Below are positions 54,509 to 62,456 of a stretch of DNA of 64,000 nucleotides, one piece after another (position 1 is the stretch's first letter; each line of letters begins with the position of its first letter). Under the pieces are notes generated by a model. It was not told the origin of the DNA. It was given only the letters and a program-made list of their open reading frames with translations, and did no database searches. The stretch is from Balneolaceae bacterium UBA7797 (GTDB lineage: Bacteria > Bacteroidota > Rhodothermia > Balneolales > Balneolaceae). The DNA is taken from the NCBI GenBank assembly GCA_002480645.1, contig DLCN01000019.1, positions 1-64,000 of the forward strand, in the 5' to 3' direction. Made by a program: the position numbers and the translations under genes.

Positions 54509-56908
54509 TCAAAACTCCCACTTGATCTGAAACAAGAAATTTCTGCCTGCCTGAGGATAGTAATAATTCACTCTTTGCTCTCCGCCCCAGATGTACCCAT
54601 AGGTATATCCATTGGTTTCATATTTGGCATCCAGCACGTTGGCCAGTTTAAGCGAAGCAGTAATCCCTTTTACCACACCCAGATCATCCAGACTGTAACT
54701 CAGATTGATATCATTGATGAGGTATGGATCAATAGAACGGTTTTTATTCTGTGTGTTATCCAGATACTGGCGGGAAACATATTTGGTCCAAAGTTCAGCC
54801 ATAAATGCTCCTTTGGTAAAACTGAAAATGTTATTTGCGATCAGATTTGGAGAAAATGAAATATCGGTGTCCGAATAGGTACGCTCCAGTTGACCTCCGT
54901 TATCATAATCATCAATATATTCAGTGAATTCGGCGATCTTATTTCGGCTCAACGTCATATTAACCGACCAGCCTAATTCCGGGGTTAGTTGATACCCCCC
55001 TTCCAGTTCAATCCCAATTCGGTAGCTTTCATCCACATTATTTCGGATATACGCCCCAACATCATTGATCTGTCCCGTGAGCACCAACTGATTCTTGTAT
55101 AACATTGCATACCCGTTCACGCCAACGTAGGATCTTCCAAAATCTCCTTTATATCCTGCTTCAAAATTATACAGAGTTTCGGATTCAGGCCTGCTTTGGT
55201 CGGTAGAATTTACGTACTCATCCCGGGTCGGTTCCTTACTTGCCATACCAAATGATCCATACATTCTGGAACGCGAATCAAATCGATATACCAAACCGGC
55301 TTTAGGATTAAAAAATACCAAACGGTCATTATCACTGATATTAATGAGTTGATCATTTTCAAAATCCAATCCAATAAAATCATAACTGATCACTCTTCCC
55401 TGCAGATCGCCATACACATTCAGATCATCAGAAAGGAAATAATTGGCCTTTACATACAAATTACCATCAAATTTATCCGCATCATTATCATAATACCGAT
55501 CATCATTTTCGCTGTCCCCGGCAAATCGTGCCCAGATCACCTTTCCATAATGGGCACCATCATATTGGTGTAAACCTCCACCTACCGTTACTTCCAGATC
55601 TGATTGGTTTTCGTATTTCAATGCAAAAACACCCCCATAATAATAATTATCTAACCAGCGACGGCGAACGAGATCGGAATTTAGAGTTACAGAATTGATC
55701 CCGTAATCGAGTAGTAATTCATCGGCTTTGTACTCCTCATAATACCCAATACCCCGTGTGTAATGAAGAGAAGCATTACCATTTAACTGATCTGAAAACC
55801 GATACGAATAATGCAGCTGGTAGTAATCCTGCCGGTAATTATCTACCTGATTATCATAGGGTTCTCCCGCTCTTTCGGTGCCTGCTTCGTTGTAGGTCCG
55901 GTTACCACTTTCCAGCACGCTTTCTTCCACTCCATACCATGCTTGATACGTGATCTCTTTACCCGAAAATATATCCGCCTTTAACAGGCTACGCTCTCCC
56001 CGTTTTGACGCAGAAACGTAGTAGGAATTAAGATCGGCACTTGCCCGGTCAATGAATCCATCCGACAAAATTTTGGAGAACCGACCTTCGAACATCCAGC
56101 CGTTATTCATTAATCCGGAACCCAGCATAATATTCGCTTTCCTTGTGTTAAAAGAGCCGATCCCGGTATTCACCTCGGCAAATGGTTCTACCCGGTTACT
56201 ACTGGTTTGCAGGTTGATGGAGCCCCCGAACGCACCGGCTCCGTTGGTTGACGTTCCCACACCACGCTGAATTTGTATGTTCTCGGCTGATGAGGCTATA
56301 TCGGGCAGATCTACCCAGAAAACGCCATGAGATTCCGCATCATTTACGGGTATTCCGTTGATGGTCACATTGATCCGCGCCGGATCCACTCCGCGAATTC
56401 TGATCCCGGTATATCCGATTCCGGCACCGGCATCAGATGTAGTGGTAACAGATGGCGCTGTACGTAGCAGATAAGGTACATCCTGCCCCATATTTTCTTC
56501 TTCCAATTCTTCTTTTGTGATGTTGGTAAAAGAAAAAGGAGTAGCTTCATCTACCCGGGTGGCTTCTACAAATACAGCTTCACTTATATAAGTATCCGGT
56601 TCCATATAGATCTTGATGTTCGTTTGATTCTTACTTACATCTATAACTTTATCTCTGAAACCAACATAGGTGATCAGCAGCTTCTGGCTTTCACCGGGGG
56701 TTAATGTAAAGGTAAAGCTACCATCAGCTTCGGTACTTACGCCCCGGCTTGTACCTGCCTGCCGCACAGCCGCTCCGGCCAGTGGTTCACCATTTTGAAT
56801 GTCAAAAACGGTACCATTAATTGTTTGGGCATGGGCAGTTATTGTGCCAATTATGAAAAGTAGTAGTGCCGTGATGAGCGGCACAGAGTTAAATGTCTTG
56901 TTAAACAT
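54509..56908 (-). CDS. TonB-dependent receptor, probable thiamine importer
   Basis: The 799-residue outer-membrane receptor has a signal peptide (1-28), a CarboxypepD_reg-like domain (about 29-110), and a plug domain with VPYLLRTAPSV, GIRIRGVDPARINVTINGIPV and GAGAFGGSINLQT. The barrel ends in FLFQIKWEF with the expected terminal aromatic residue. A TPP riboswitch lies directly upstream on the same strand, and a hairpin hides the ribosome-binding region. Riboswitch-controlled receptors of this kind are the proposed outer-membrane thiamine transporters (OMR1) of Bacteroidota, so thiamine or a precursor is the likely cargo. No inner-membrane partner such as pnuT is adjacent. Confidence 0.9.
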   Translation of the reverse strand: MFNKTFNSVPLITALLLFIIGTITAHAQTINGTVFDIQNGEPLAGAAVRQAGTSRGVSTEADGSFTFTLTPGESQKLLITYVGFRDKVIDVSKNQTNIKIYMEPDTYISEAVFVEATRVDEATPFSFTNITKEELEEENMGQDVPYLLRTAPSVTTTSDAGAGIGYTGIRIRGVDPARINVTINGIPVNDAESHGVFWVDLPDIASSAENIQIQRGVGTSTNGAGAFGGSINLQTSSNRVEPFAEVNTGIGSFNTRKANIMLGSGLMNNGWMFEGRFSKILSDGFIDRASADLNSYYVSASKRGERSLLKADIFSGKEITYQAWYGVEESVLESGNRTYNEAGTERAGEPYDNQVDNYRQDYYQLHYSYRFSDQLNGNASLHYTRGIGYYEEYKADELLLDYGINSVTLNSDLVRRRWLDNYYYGGVFALKYENQSDLEVTVGGGLHQYDGAHYGKVIWARFAGDSENDDRYYDNDADKFDGNLYVKANYFLSDDLNVYGDLQGRVISYDFIGLDFENDQLINISDNDRLVFFNPKAGLVYRFDSRSRMYGSFGMASKEPTRDEYVNSTDQSRPESETLYNFEAGYKGDFGRSYVGVNGYAMLYKNQLVLTGQINDVGAYIRNNVDESYRIGIELEGGYQLTPELGWSVNMTLSRNKIAEFTEYIDDYDNGGQLERTYSDTDISFSPNLIANNIFSFTKGAFMAELWTKYVSRQYLDNTQNKNRSIDPYLINDINLSYSLDDLGVVKGITASLKLANVLDAKYETNGYTYGYIWGGEQRVNYYYPQAGRNFLFQIKWEF

Positions 56909-56910
56909 TA

Positions 56911-56946
56911 AATCCTCCAGGTTAATTTTTTAATTAAATTGGAGGA
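56911..56946 (-). promoter_or_regulatory. Ribosome-site-masking hairpin of the TPP riboswitch
   Basis: On the minus strand TCCTCCA (complement of 56940-56946) pairs with TGGAGGA (complement of 56913-56919), with an inner AT-rich helix. The 3' arm contains the GGAGG ribosome-binding site located just before the ATG at 56908, one of the few clear Shine-Dalgarno sequences in the window. It is not followed by a U-run, so it fits control of translation initiation. Confidence 0.75.
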
Positions 56947-57003
56947 GGTAAAACCGCCAGCTAATAACGCATGGCTTGCTAAAACAATGGGGATTGGTCC
57001 AGG
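56947..57003 (-). promoter_or_regulatory. Linker between TPP aptamer and masking hairpin
   Basis: These 57 bases lie in the untranslated leader between the riboswitch core and the masking hairpin. They probably belong to the switching region that pairs alternately with either element. No ORF or other motif is seen. Confidence 0.45.
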
Positions 57004-57085
57004 TTTTCCTCCGCCGGTATGATCCGGTTCAGGTTCCAGGGTATGATCTCAGTCCCGATTTCCGGGACACCCCTAACCAGCTCAT
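57004..57085 (-). promoter_or_regulatory. TPP riboswitch (thi box)
   Basis: Read on the minus strand, the sequence has the thi-box landmarks in order: GGGGTG, then ACTGAGATCATACCC, then ACCTGAACCGGATCATACC and GGCGGAGGAA. These match the conserved CUGAGA and ACCUGAUCCGGAUAAU-type core of the TPP aptamer. It lies about 100 bases upstream of the TonB receptor start, with the masking hairpin between. Exact ends are approximate. Confidence 0.93.
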
Positions 57086-57254
57086 AAGGTAGAAACATGA
57101 GCCATCAAACGCCACCCGATATCCTGAAAAGGCCACTTTTCTTATTTTTACCTGCTTTTTTTCAGCCTCAGCGAATGTTTTCATAAATTCATGGCTTCTT
57201 CACAATCGCCCGATATTATGTCGGATTGTAACCGTAAATTTTCAATCACTTTCT

Positions 57255-58526
57255 ATGCGATCATTAAGAACATCACTTTTACTGATGGGCTCACTATTAT
57301 TTGTTTTTGGAGCCTGCTCGAACTCTGATCCTGAGAGCACGTTAACTCCGGAGATAACCGGTGCTGATATAACAGAATACATCACCTATCTGGCCAGTGA
57401 TTCCCTGAAGGGACGTGAAGCCGGTACCGCCGATGAAGCTGTTGCCGGCAATTACATCGCTGACCTTTTCCGGGATTTTGGTTTAGAACCAGCCGGAGAT
57501 GACAATACCTATCTTCAGGAATTCACCATCAACACAGCTAAGCTGAATAACCCACATGCTACTGATGAAAGCGAAGGTGAAAAACGTATTGCGAAAAATG
57601 TGGTTGGACTTCTTCAGGGAACCGGAACTTCTGACGAATTTATAATCATTGGCGCTCATTACGACCATTTAGGAATGGGTTCATTTGGTTCTCTTTATTC
57701 CGGAGACCCACGCATTCATAATGGTGCGGATGACAATGCCTCGGGAACAGCCGGACTACTTGAACTGGCACACTATTTCTCTAAAAACCGTCCGGAAACT
57801 GATATTCTATTTCTTGCTTTTTCCGGAGAGGAAATGGGACTTCTCGGCTCTGCACATTACGTTGAAGAGCCTACTGTTGATCTCGACAACGCTCTTGCTA
57901 TGATCAACATGGATATGATCGGGCGGCTTAAAGAAAAGCTCATCATTTTCGGAATTGGTACTGCTGATGATTGGGAAACCATCGTGACCGATGCCAACAC
58001 TGATTCCCTCACCATCGATCTTGTGCCGGACGGAACCGGAGCAAGTGATCATACCTCATTCTATTATAAGAATATTCCCGTATTGCATTATTTCACTGAT
58101 ACCCATGCCGATTATCACCGTCCTTCTGATGACGTTCAGTATATAAACGCAGATGGGGAAGCAGAGGTGTTAAACCATTTAGTTCGGGTGGTAAATACAC
58201 TGGACACCATGGACAAGGATCAACTCGTGTTTGTTGAAGCTCCGGGTGAACAGCAGGAAAGTATGCGTCTTGAAGGCCCAACCTTAGGTGTACTTCCTGA
58301 TTACGGCTTTGATGGAAAAGGTATGAAGATCACCGGAACAAGCAGTGGCGGTCCCGCTGCTAATGCAGGTCTGCAAGGTGGTGATGTTATCGTAGGAATA
58401 GGTGATATGGACCTGAAAGACATCTACGATTATATGGGTGCCTTGAATAAGCTCAAAAAAGGACAAAAAACCACCATCACCATTGTTCGGGATGGTAAAG
58501 AAATGACGATGGACCTTCAGCTATAG
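57255..58526 (+). CDS. M28 aminopeptidase lipoprotein with PDZ domain
   Basis: The 423-residue protein has a lipoprotein signal ending at Cys21 (VFGAC). It has a PA-like N-terminal part, an M28 zinc peptidase core with GAHYDHLG (His135), NGADDNASGT (Asp159), GEEMGLLGS (Glu192/193 region), NMDMIGR (Asp220) and DYHRPSDD, and a C-terminal PDZ domain (about 340-423, GPAANAGLQGGDVIVGIGDMDL). Two zinc ions and a general-base glutamate are expected. It likely trims peptides at the periplasm or cell surface. The gene ends in a terminator hairpin that overlaps the next start. Confidence 0.92.
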   Translation: MRSLRTSLLLMGSLLFVFGACSNSDPESTLTPEITGADITEYITYLASDSLKGREAGTADEAVAGNYIADLFRDFGLEPAGDDNTYLQEFTINTAKLNNPHATDESEGEKRIAKNVVGLLQGTGTSDEFIIIGAHYDHLGMGSFGSLYSGDPRIHNGADDNASGTAGLLELAHYFSKNRPETDILFLAFSGEEMGLLGSAHYVEEPTVDLDNALAMINMDMIGRLKEKLIIFGIGTADDWETIVTDANTDSLTIDLVPDGTGASDHTSFYYKNIPVLHYFTDTHADYHRPSDDVQYINADGEAEVLNHLVRVVNTLDTMDKDQLVFVEAPGEQQESMRLEGPTLGVLPDYGFDGKGMKITGTSSGGPAANAGLQGGDVIVGIGDMDLKDIYDYMGALNKLKKGQKTTITIVRDGKEMTMDLQL

Positions 58527-58565
58527 TCCTTCTTAACAAAATTAAGCATTTAAACATTATGTTTT

Positions 58566-58620
58566 AAAGCCTGATCTTAAATTCCTATCATTAGGGTATG
58601 AAGATCAGGCTTTTATTTTT
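58566..58620 (+). terminator. Terminator hairpin that spans the start codon of the next gene
   Basis: AAAGCCTGATCTT (58566-58578) pairs perfectly with AAGATCAGGCTTT (58601-58613) around a 22-nt loop, followed by TTTTATTTTT. The 3' arm begins at codon 2 of the next gene (ATG 58598-58600). It can end the M28 transcript and also place that start codon at the stem edge, so it may control the lipoprotein gene. Confidence 0.75.
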
Positions 58621-59146
58621 ACTCCTTGTTTTCCTTAATTCGTGTACCGCGAAGAAAGAACTTTCCACAGAAGAATTTCAACGCTTACCCCCTCCCATGA
58701 ATACCTGGAAATACGAAGACGGACTTTCAATGATCCGGGAGTTTACTTCGAAAGACCTCGCGGATTACTCGAAACTAAAACTAAGCTGGTTCGATGGTAC
58801 CATCAACTGTGATCCTGATTCGAGTTACCATGCATTTCCTGTTGAAGGACCGGATCGGCTCTACGATAACATAATCTATCCGAGAGAATCCCTGATATAC
58901 GGCGAAAAAGGAAAAGTACGCGTTGTTTTTACCATCGATACCCTGGGCATTCCAGGTGAATACAGGGTATTCGAGTATCCATCATATTCTTTAGGTATGG
59001 CCGTTCTCAATTCAATAAACAGCACTTATTTTGTGCCCGGATTTTGCAACGGTAAACCCAAAAAAATGGCCCAGTACTTCACCATCGACTTCAACACCTT
59101 TGTAATCGGAAATACACCGACCAGGGTTCATAGATTTAACAGATAG
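58598..59146 (+). CDS. Lipoprotein with TonB-C-like domain
   Basis: The 182-residue protein has a short lipoprotein signal with Cys16 (FLNSC). The C-terminal half resembles the TonB C-terminal domain fold (YPRESLIYGEKGKVRVVFTI, then AVLNSINSTYFVPGFCNGKP) but lacks a transmembrane anchor and Pro-rich spacer, so it is not a classical TonB. Such single-domain lipoproteins are common in Bacteroidota. Its first codons lie within the terminator hairpin of the upstream gene. It converges on the M14 gene. Confidence 0.75.
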   Translation: MKIRLLFLLLVFLNSCTAKKELSTEEFQRLPPPMNTWKYEDGLSMIREFTSKDLADYSKLKLSWFDGTINCDPDSSYHAFPVEGPDRLYDNIIYPRESLIYGEKGKVRVVFTIDTLGIPGEYRVFEYPSYSLGMAVLNSINSTYFVPGFCNGKPKKMAQYFTIDFNTFVIGNTPTRVHRFNR

Positions 59147-59163
59147 GACCTGGATACTACTTC

Positions 59164-59198
59164 AAAAAAAGAGCAGCCATGATGACTCATAGCTGCTC
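59164..59198 (-). terminator. Terminator between convergent genes
   Basis: GAGCAGC (59171-59177) pairs with GCTGCTC (59192-59198); on the minus strand a run of seven T follows. It ends the M14 carboxypeptidase transcript. Confidence 0.82.
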
Positions 59199-59233
59199 AG
59201 TTAATGCCTGTTCAAATCAGAGTTGATTCACAC

Positions 59234-61735
59234 TTAATTGCCAACAAAGAATACTGCGTTGCCAATAAGAAGTTTACCATTATGCCAGAATCCACGGAAA
59301 AACGGATTATCTATCATATAAACGACTGCTCCTCTACCCATATTCTGCACACCAAAAGACAGAGACTGCTCCAATTGCTCCTGTACATTCTTCCCCACAA
59401 AACCACTTCGGGGTACTCCGCTTTTAGCTACTCCGACATTCCATCCGTTATCGAGGTATTCAAAAGCACTTGATCCTAACTTGAGCGACATATAGGTATC
59501 AGAATACCCAAATGCCAGCGGATGGGTCGGGTCCATGGTTAATTCGTAGATCGATCCGGCATTCATGTTGGAAGCATATGCACGTTCAGCATCACCAAAT
59601 TTTCTCAATTTATCTTCCGGATCATCACTTTCATCAGAGGTGCGAGACTTCCTGCTCAATGAAAACCCTTCTTTTCCGGCCAGGAAATTATTTGCTCCCT
59701 CCAGTGCGATCAACGTACCCCCACCACGGATCCAGGACCTTAGCTCAGATAAGCCATTATCATCAAAAACATCGCCATAGGAACCGGAGGGCATCAGTAC
59801 TACGTCAAAATCGTCCCAGTTTGCATTTCCGAGATCGTCTTTATTTATCTGAGTTACGGGATATTCTATTTGCTGATCGAAGAAGTGCCAGATGTGCCCC
59901 ACCATATTTCTGTAAGTACCATCTCCGGTAATTAATGCAACCCGTGGTGGTTTAACGAAATGAACTGAGGAAGAACCAAAATCTTTCCCGGATGTCACAA
60001 ATCCAGTAGAAACCGGCGTTAGCAAACGATTATGAAGAGCAGCAGCATCTTTAACAATTGAGTCGAACTTCCTTCCCAATTTTTCATTCCCGTTTCGGGT
60101 GATGATCAAAGTACCCGGCTCATACTTTTCACCATTCATACTAAAAGCTTTCTCAGCATAGCGGACATTCACTCCTGCTCTCATAATACTGGCCAGGAAC
60201 TTAAGGTCATCCATTGAATTCCATTTTGCCAGATAGGCATATGGGCGATCGATAACCTGTGGCATTTCATCTTCAACTTCCAGACCGATGCCTTTAACTT
60301 CTACGCGACCTGAAATAGCGTACCCTTCCAAACCGTACGCATAGTGCGCTTCCCAAGAGGTAATATCGTAGGTTAATGAATCGGATAATTCCGGACTTGG
60401 TTCAAATAGCACCCGCACCAGATTACCTTGAGGCTGATAGGTTGAGATCACATAGTCTCCCTCCTCAATCGTGATTCGTCCGGTTTTTCCGGTCGAATAA
60501 TCAAATCCATTGGCATTTACCCGGCTTGCTGCGGCTCTTACCACAATATTCTGATCGAGCAAATAACGCATCAGCATAGCTACTTTATCGGGATTACTTT
60601 TCTTACTTACAATAAAGGTCTTGTAGGAACCGGAACCTTTACTTTGTACATCACTAAAGTACTTTGAGAATTCATTGATCACTTTATCATGATTTCTTGA
60701 GGCCGTTTCTACCGTTGAAAGACCGGTAGTTGTGTGATGGGTCAATCGATCAAGTAACGTAAGCGTATCACCTTCTGCAGTTTCCACCCCTAAACCCGAT
60801 CGGCTATGACCAGCTTGCTCATAGGTCATCCCCACAGCGCCATTAAAAGTAGGCCAGGTATCACCGTAACTTGGATAGAACAGATCAAAGATCTCACGGG
60901 TAAAATACATCCAGTTGTTTCGGTCGAAATATTTGGCGTGATTCTTACCTATCATCGTTTGAAGTTCGCGTTGCCAATCGGTGATCGCATAATGAAAAGG
61001 TTCTGCTGCCGGTGCAAAATAGTAGGGAGAGTTGATTCCCTGCTCATGAAAATCTACGTGAACATGTGGCATCCAATGCAGGTATTCCTGAATCCTCTGC
61101 TGGCTTTCGGTCTGTGTTTGCCATGCCCAGTCACGGTTCAGATCAAAATAATAATGATTGGTACGTCCACCCGGCCATGGTTCATTATGCTCACGGGCTA
61201 CGGGATCGGGATCATTAACTGCTCCGGTTGCCATTTTATTCCAGTACACGTAACGATCACGGCCATCGGGATTGACCATTGGATCCATAATAACCACGGT
61301 GTTATCCAGCCATGCTTTCTTTTCTGTGATCAATCTATAGATGGTGTTCATAGCTGCTTCACTGGATGAAGTCTCATTTCCATGAACATTGTAACTCAGC
61401 CAAACAATCGCTTTTTGATTGGGAGTAAGTTCACCGCTGAGGAATCCGACCATCTTCAGGTTATTCTGGCGGATCTCATCAATATTATCCTGGTTCCGGG
61501 CGGATGTAACCACTACCTGTATGAGTTCTCGCCCTTCATACGTTTTGCCATATTCTTTAAAAGTAACCATGTTGGATTCTTCCGCAACATGCTTGAAATA
61601 ATCCATCACTTTATAGTGAGGAGTCCATTGTTCACCTAATTCATACCCCAAAAATTCTGCGGGAGAAAGCACTTGTGCCAATAACTGATTGCTCAGAAAT
61701 AGTCCAAATAATAGTAATAAAAGTGTTTTTTTCAT
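59234..61735 (-). CDS. M14 zinc carboxypeptidase, secreted, with C-terminal GATase-like domain
   Basis: I start at the ATG at 61735, which opens a clean signal peptide (KKTLLLLLFGLFLSNQLLAQ); the upstream in-frame ATG would put ten extra residues before it. The 833-residue protein has M14 residues His118 and Glu121 in HGNETSS, DLNRDW (Asn200-Arg201), His230 in HVDFHEQG and catalytic Glu306 in GMTYEQAGH. The C-terminal third has RVALITGDGTYRN, DVVLMPSGSYGDVFDD and RSWIRGGGTLIALEGANNF, a GATase1-like fold without an evident cysteine nucleophile. Substrate may be peptidoglycan stem or other peptides. Confidence 0.92.
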   Translation of the reverse strand: MKKTLLLLLFGLFLSNQLLAQVLSPAEFLGYELGEQWTPHYKVMDYFKHVAEESNMVTFKEYGKTYEGRELIQVVVTSARNQDNIDEIRQNNLKMVGFLSGELTPNQKAIVWLSYNVHGNETSSSEAAMNTIYRLITEKKAWLDNTVVIMDPMVNPDGRDRYVYWNKMATGAVNDPDPVAREHNEPWPGGRTNHYYFDLNRDWAWQTQTESQQRIQEYLHWMPHVHVDFHEQGINSPYYFAPAAEPFHYAITDWQRELQTMIGKNHAKYFDRNNWMYFTREIFDLFYPSYGDTWPTFNGAVGMTYEQAGHSRSGLGVETAEGDTLTLLDRLTHHTTTGLSTVETASRNHDKVINEFSKYFSDVQSKGSGSYKTFIVSKKSNPDKVAMLMRYLLDQNIVVRAAASRVNANGFDYSTGKTGRITIEEGDYVISTYQPQGNLVRVLFEPSPELSDSLTYDITSWEAHYAYGLEGYAISGRVEVKGIGLEVEDEMPQVIDRPYAYLAKWNSMDDLKFLASIMRAGVNVRYAEKAFSMNGEKYEPGTLIITRNGNEKLGRKFDSIVKDAAALHNRLLTPVSTGFVTSGKDFGSSSVHFVKPPRVALITGDGTYRNMVGHIWHFFDQQIEYPVTQINKDDLGNANWDDFDVVLMPSGSYGDVFDDNGLSELRSWIRGGGTLIALEGANNFLAGKEGFSLSRKSRTSDESDDPEDKLRKFGDAERAYASNMNAGSIYELTMDPTHPLAFGYSDTYMSLKLGSSAFEYLDNGWNVGVAKSGVPRSGFVGKNVQEQLEQSLSFGVQNMGRGAVVYMIDNPFFRGFWHNGKLLIGNAVFFVGN

Positions 61736-61802
61736 TTTACTGATAATTATGAATTTAACATTCAACGTTAAATAGGGTCTCCCGATCTTACATCGTTCAC
61801 CG

Positions 61803-62285
61803 TTAATTTTTTATACTTTCAAGTTCATGTTCGATCTGTGTTTTCACCGAATCCATGATAGCATTCGGAATTGGGACGCTAAGATTGTAATGCGCAATTT
61901 TCCATTTCCCATCTTTTAAAACTAACACTCCTGTTCCCCGGCTGGGACCTAAATTTGGGGTATCCAGTTTTTCATCAAACCAGGCTGTTTTCCCGTCTTC
62001 CGAAACATAGACAAACCGGGAATGCGGCGTAAAACTCCATGCTCTGCCCCGATCGAAATAGGGCTTACTGAAGGCTTTAAATTCGGCTACATTCCATCGC
62101 TCGGTATCATCGGTACCCATAAATATGGAGGTGGAATCTGCGAAGTAGCCAAAATAACGATCAAAATCTGCCTCTGCGGCTGCTTTATGCCAATCATTCA
62201 TTACCGTATGAACGGCTTCTTCCGTCTGAGCAAAAATTGAGATGGGTAATAAAAAAAGAAGAATCGTACCTGATAAATATTTCAC
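61803..62285 (-). CDS. Exported DUF4440/SnoaL-like protein
   Basis: The 160-residue protein has a signal peptide (1-19, ending IFAQ) and a cone-shaped NTF2-like domain typical of DUF4440: VMNDWHKAAAEADFDRYFGYFADSTSIFMGTD with FVYVSEDGKTAWFDEKL and a C-terminal GVLVLKDGKWKIAHYNLS. No catalytic residues are diagnostic. It lies upstream of the M14 gene on the same strand, 67 bp apart, possibly one transcript. Confidence 0.82.
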   Translation of the reverse strand: MKYLSGTILLFLLPISIFAQTEEAVHTVMNDWHKAAAEADFDRYFGYFADSTSIFMGTDDTERWNVAEFKAFSKPYFDRGRAWSFTPHSRFVYVSEDGKTAWFDEKLDTPNLGPSRGTGVLVLKDGKWKIAHYNLSVPIPNAIMDSVKTQIEHELESIKN

Positions 62286-62456
62286 AGCGAATTACTTAGT
62301 TGGCTGATGTTACTGCATAGAATGCGAAGCTACAACCAAATTCTCTAAGTTTTACACCAAAATGATCATGATCATAGAGAATAGGAATGATGTTCTGCTT
62401 GAGGTGATTTCATTGAGTACGTATTATCTCATCAAAACACATAATTACCCGAATAT
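62286..62456. other. Intergenic region before polX
   Basis: This 171-bp divergent region between the DUF4440-like and polX genes has no supported ORF or clear repeat. Confidence 0.5.

Noticed and set aside
60806..61369. 187-codon plus-strand ORF inside the M14 gene
   Set aside because: It lies wholly antisense to a well-supported peptidase core and shows no family features.
61736..61765. Earlier ATG for the M14 carboxypeptidase
   Set aside because: It adds ten residues ahead of a standard signal peptide that starts at 61735.
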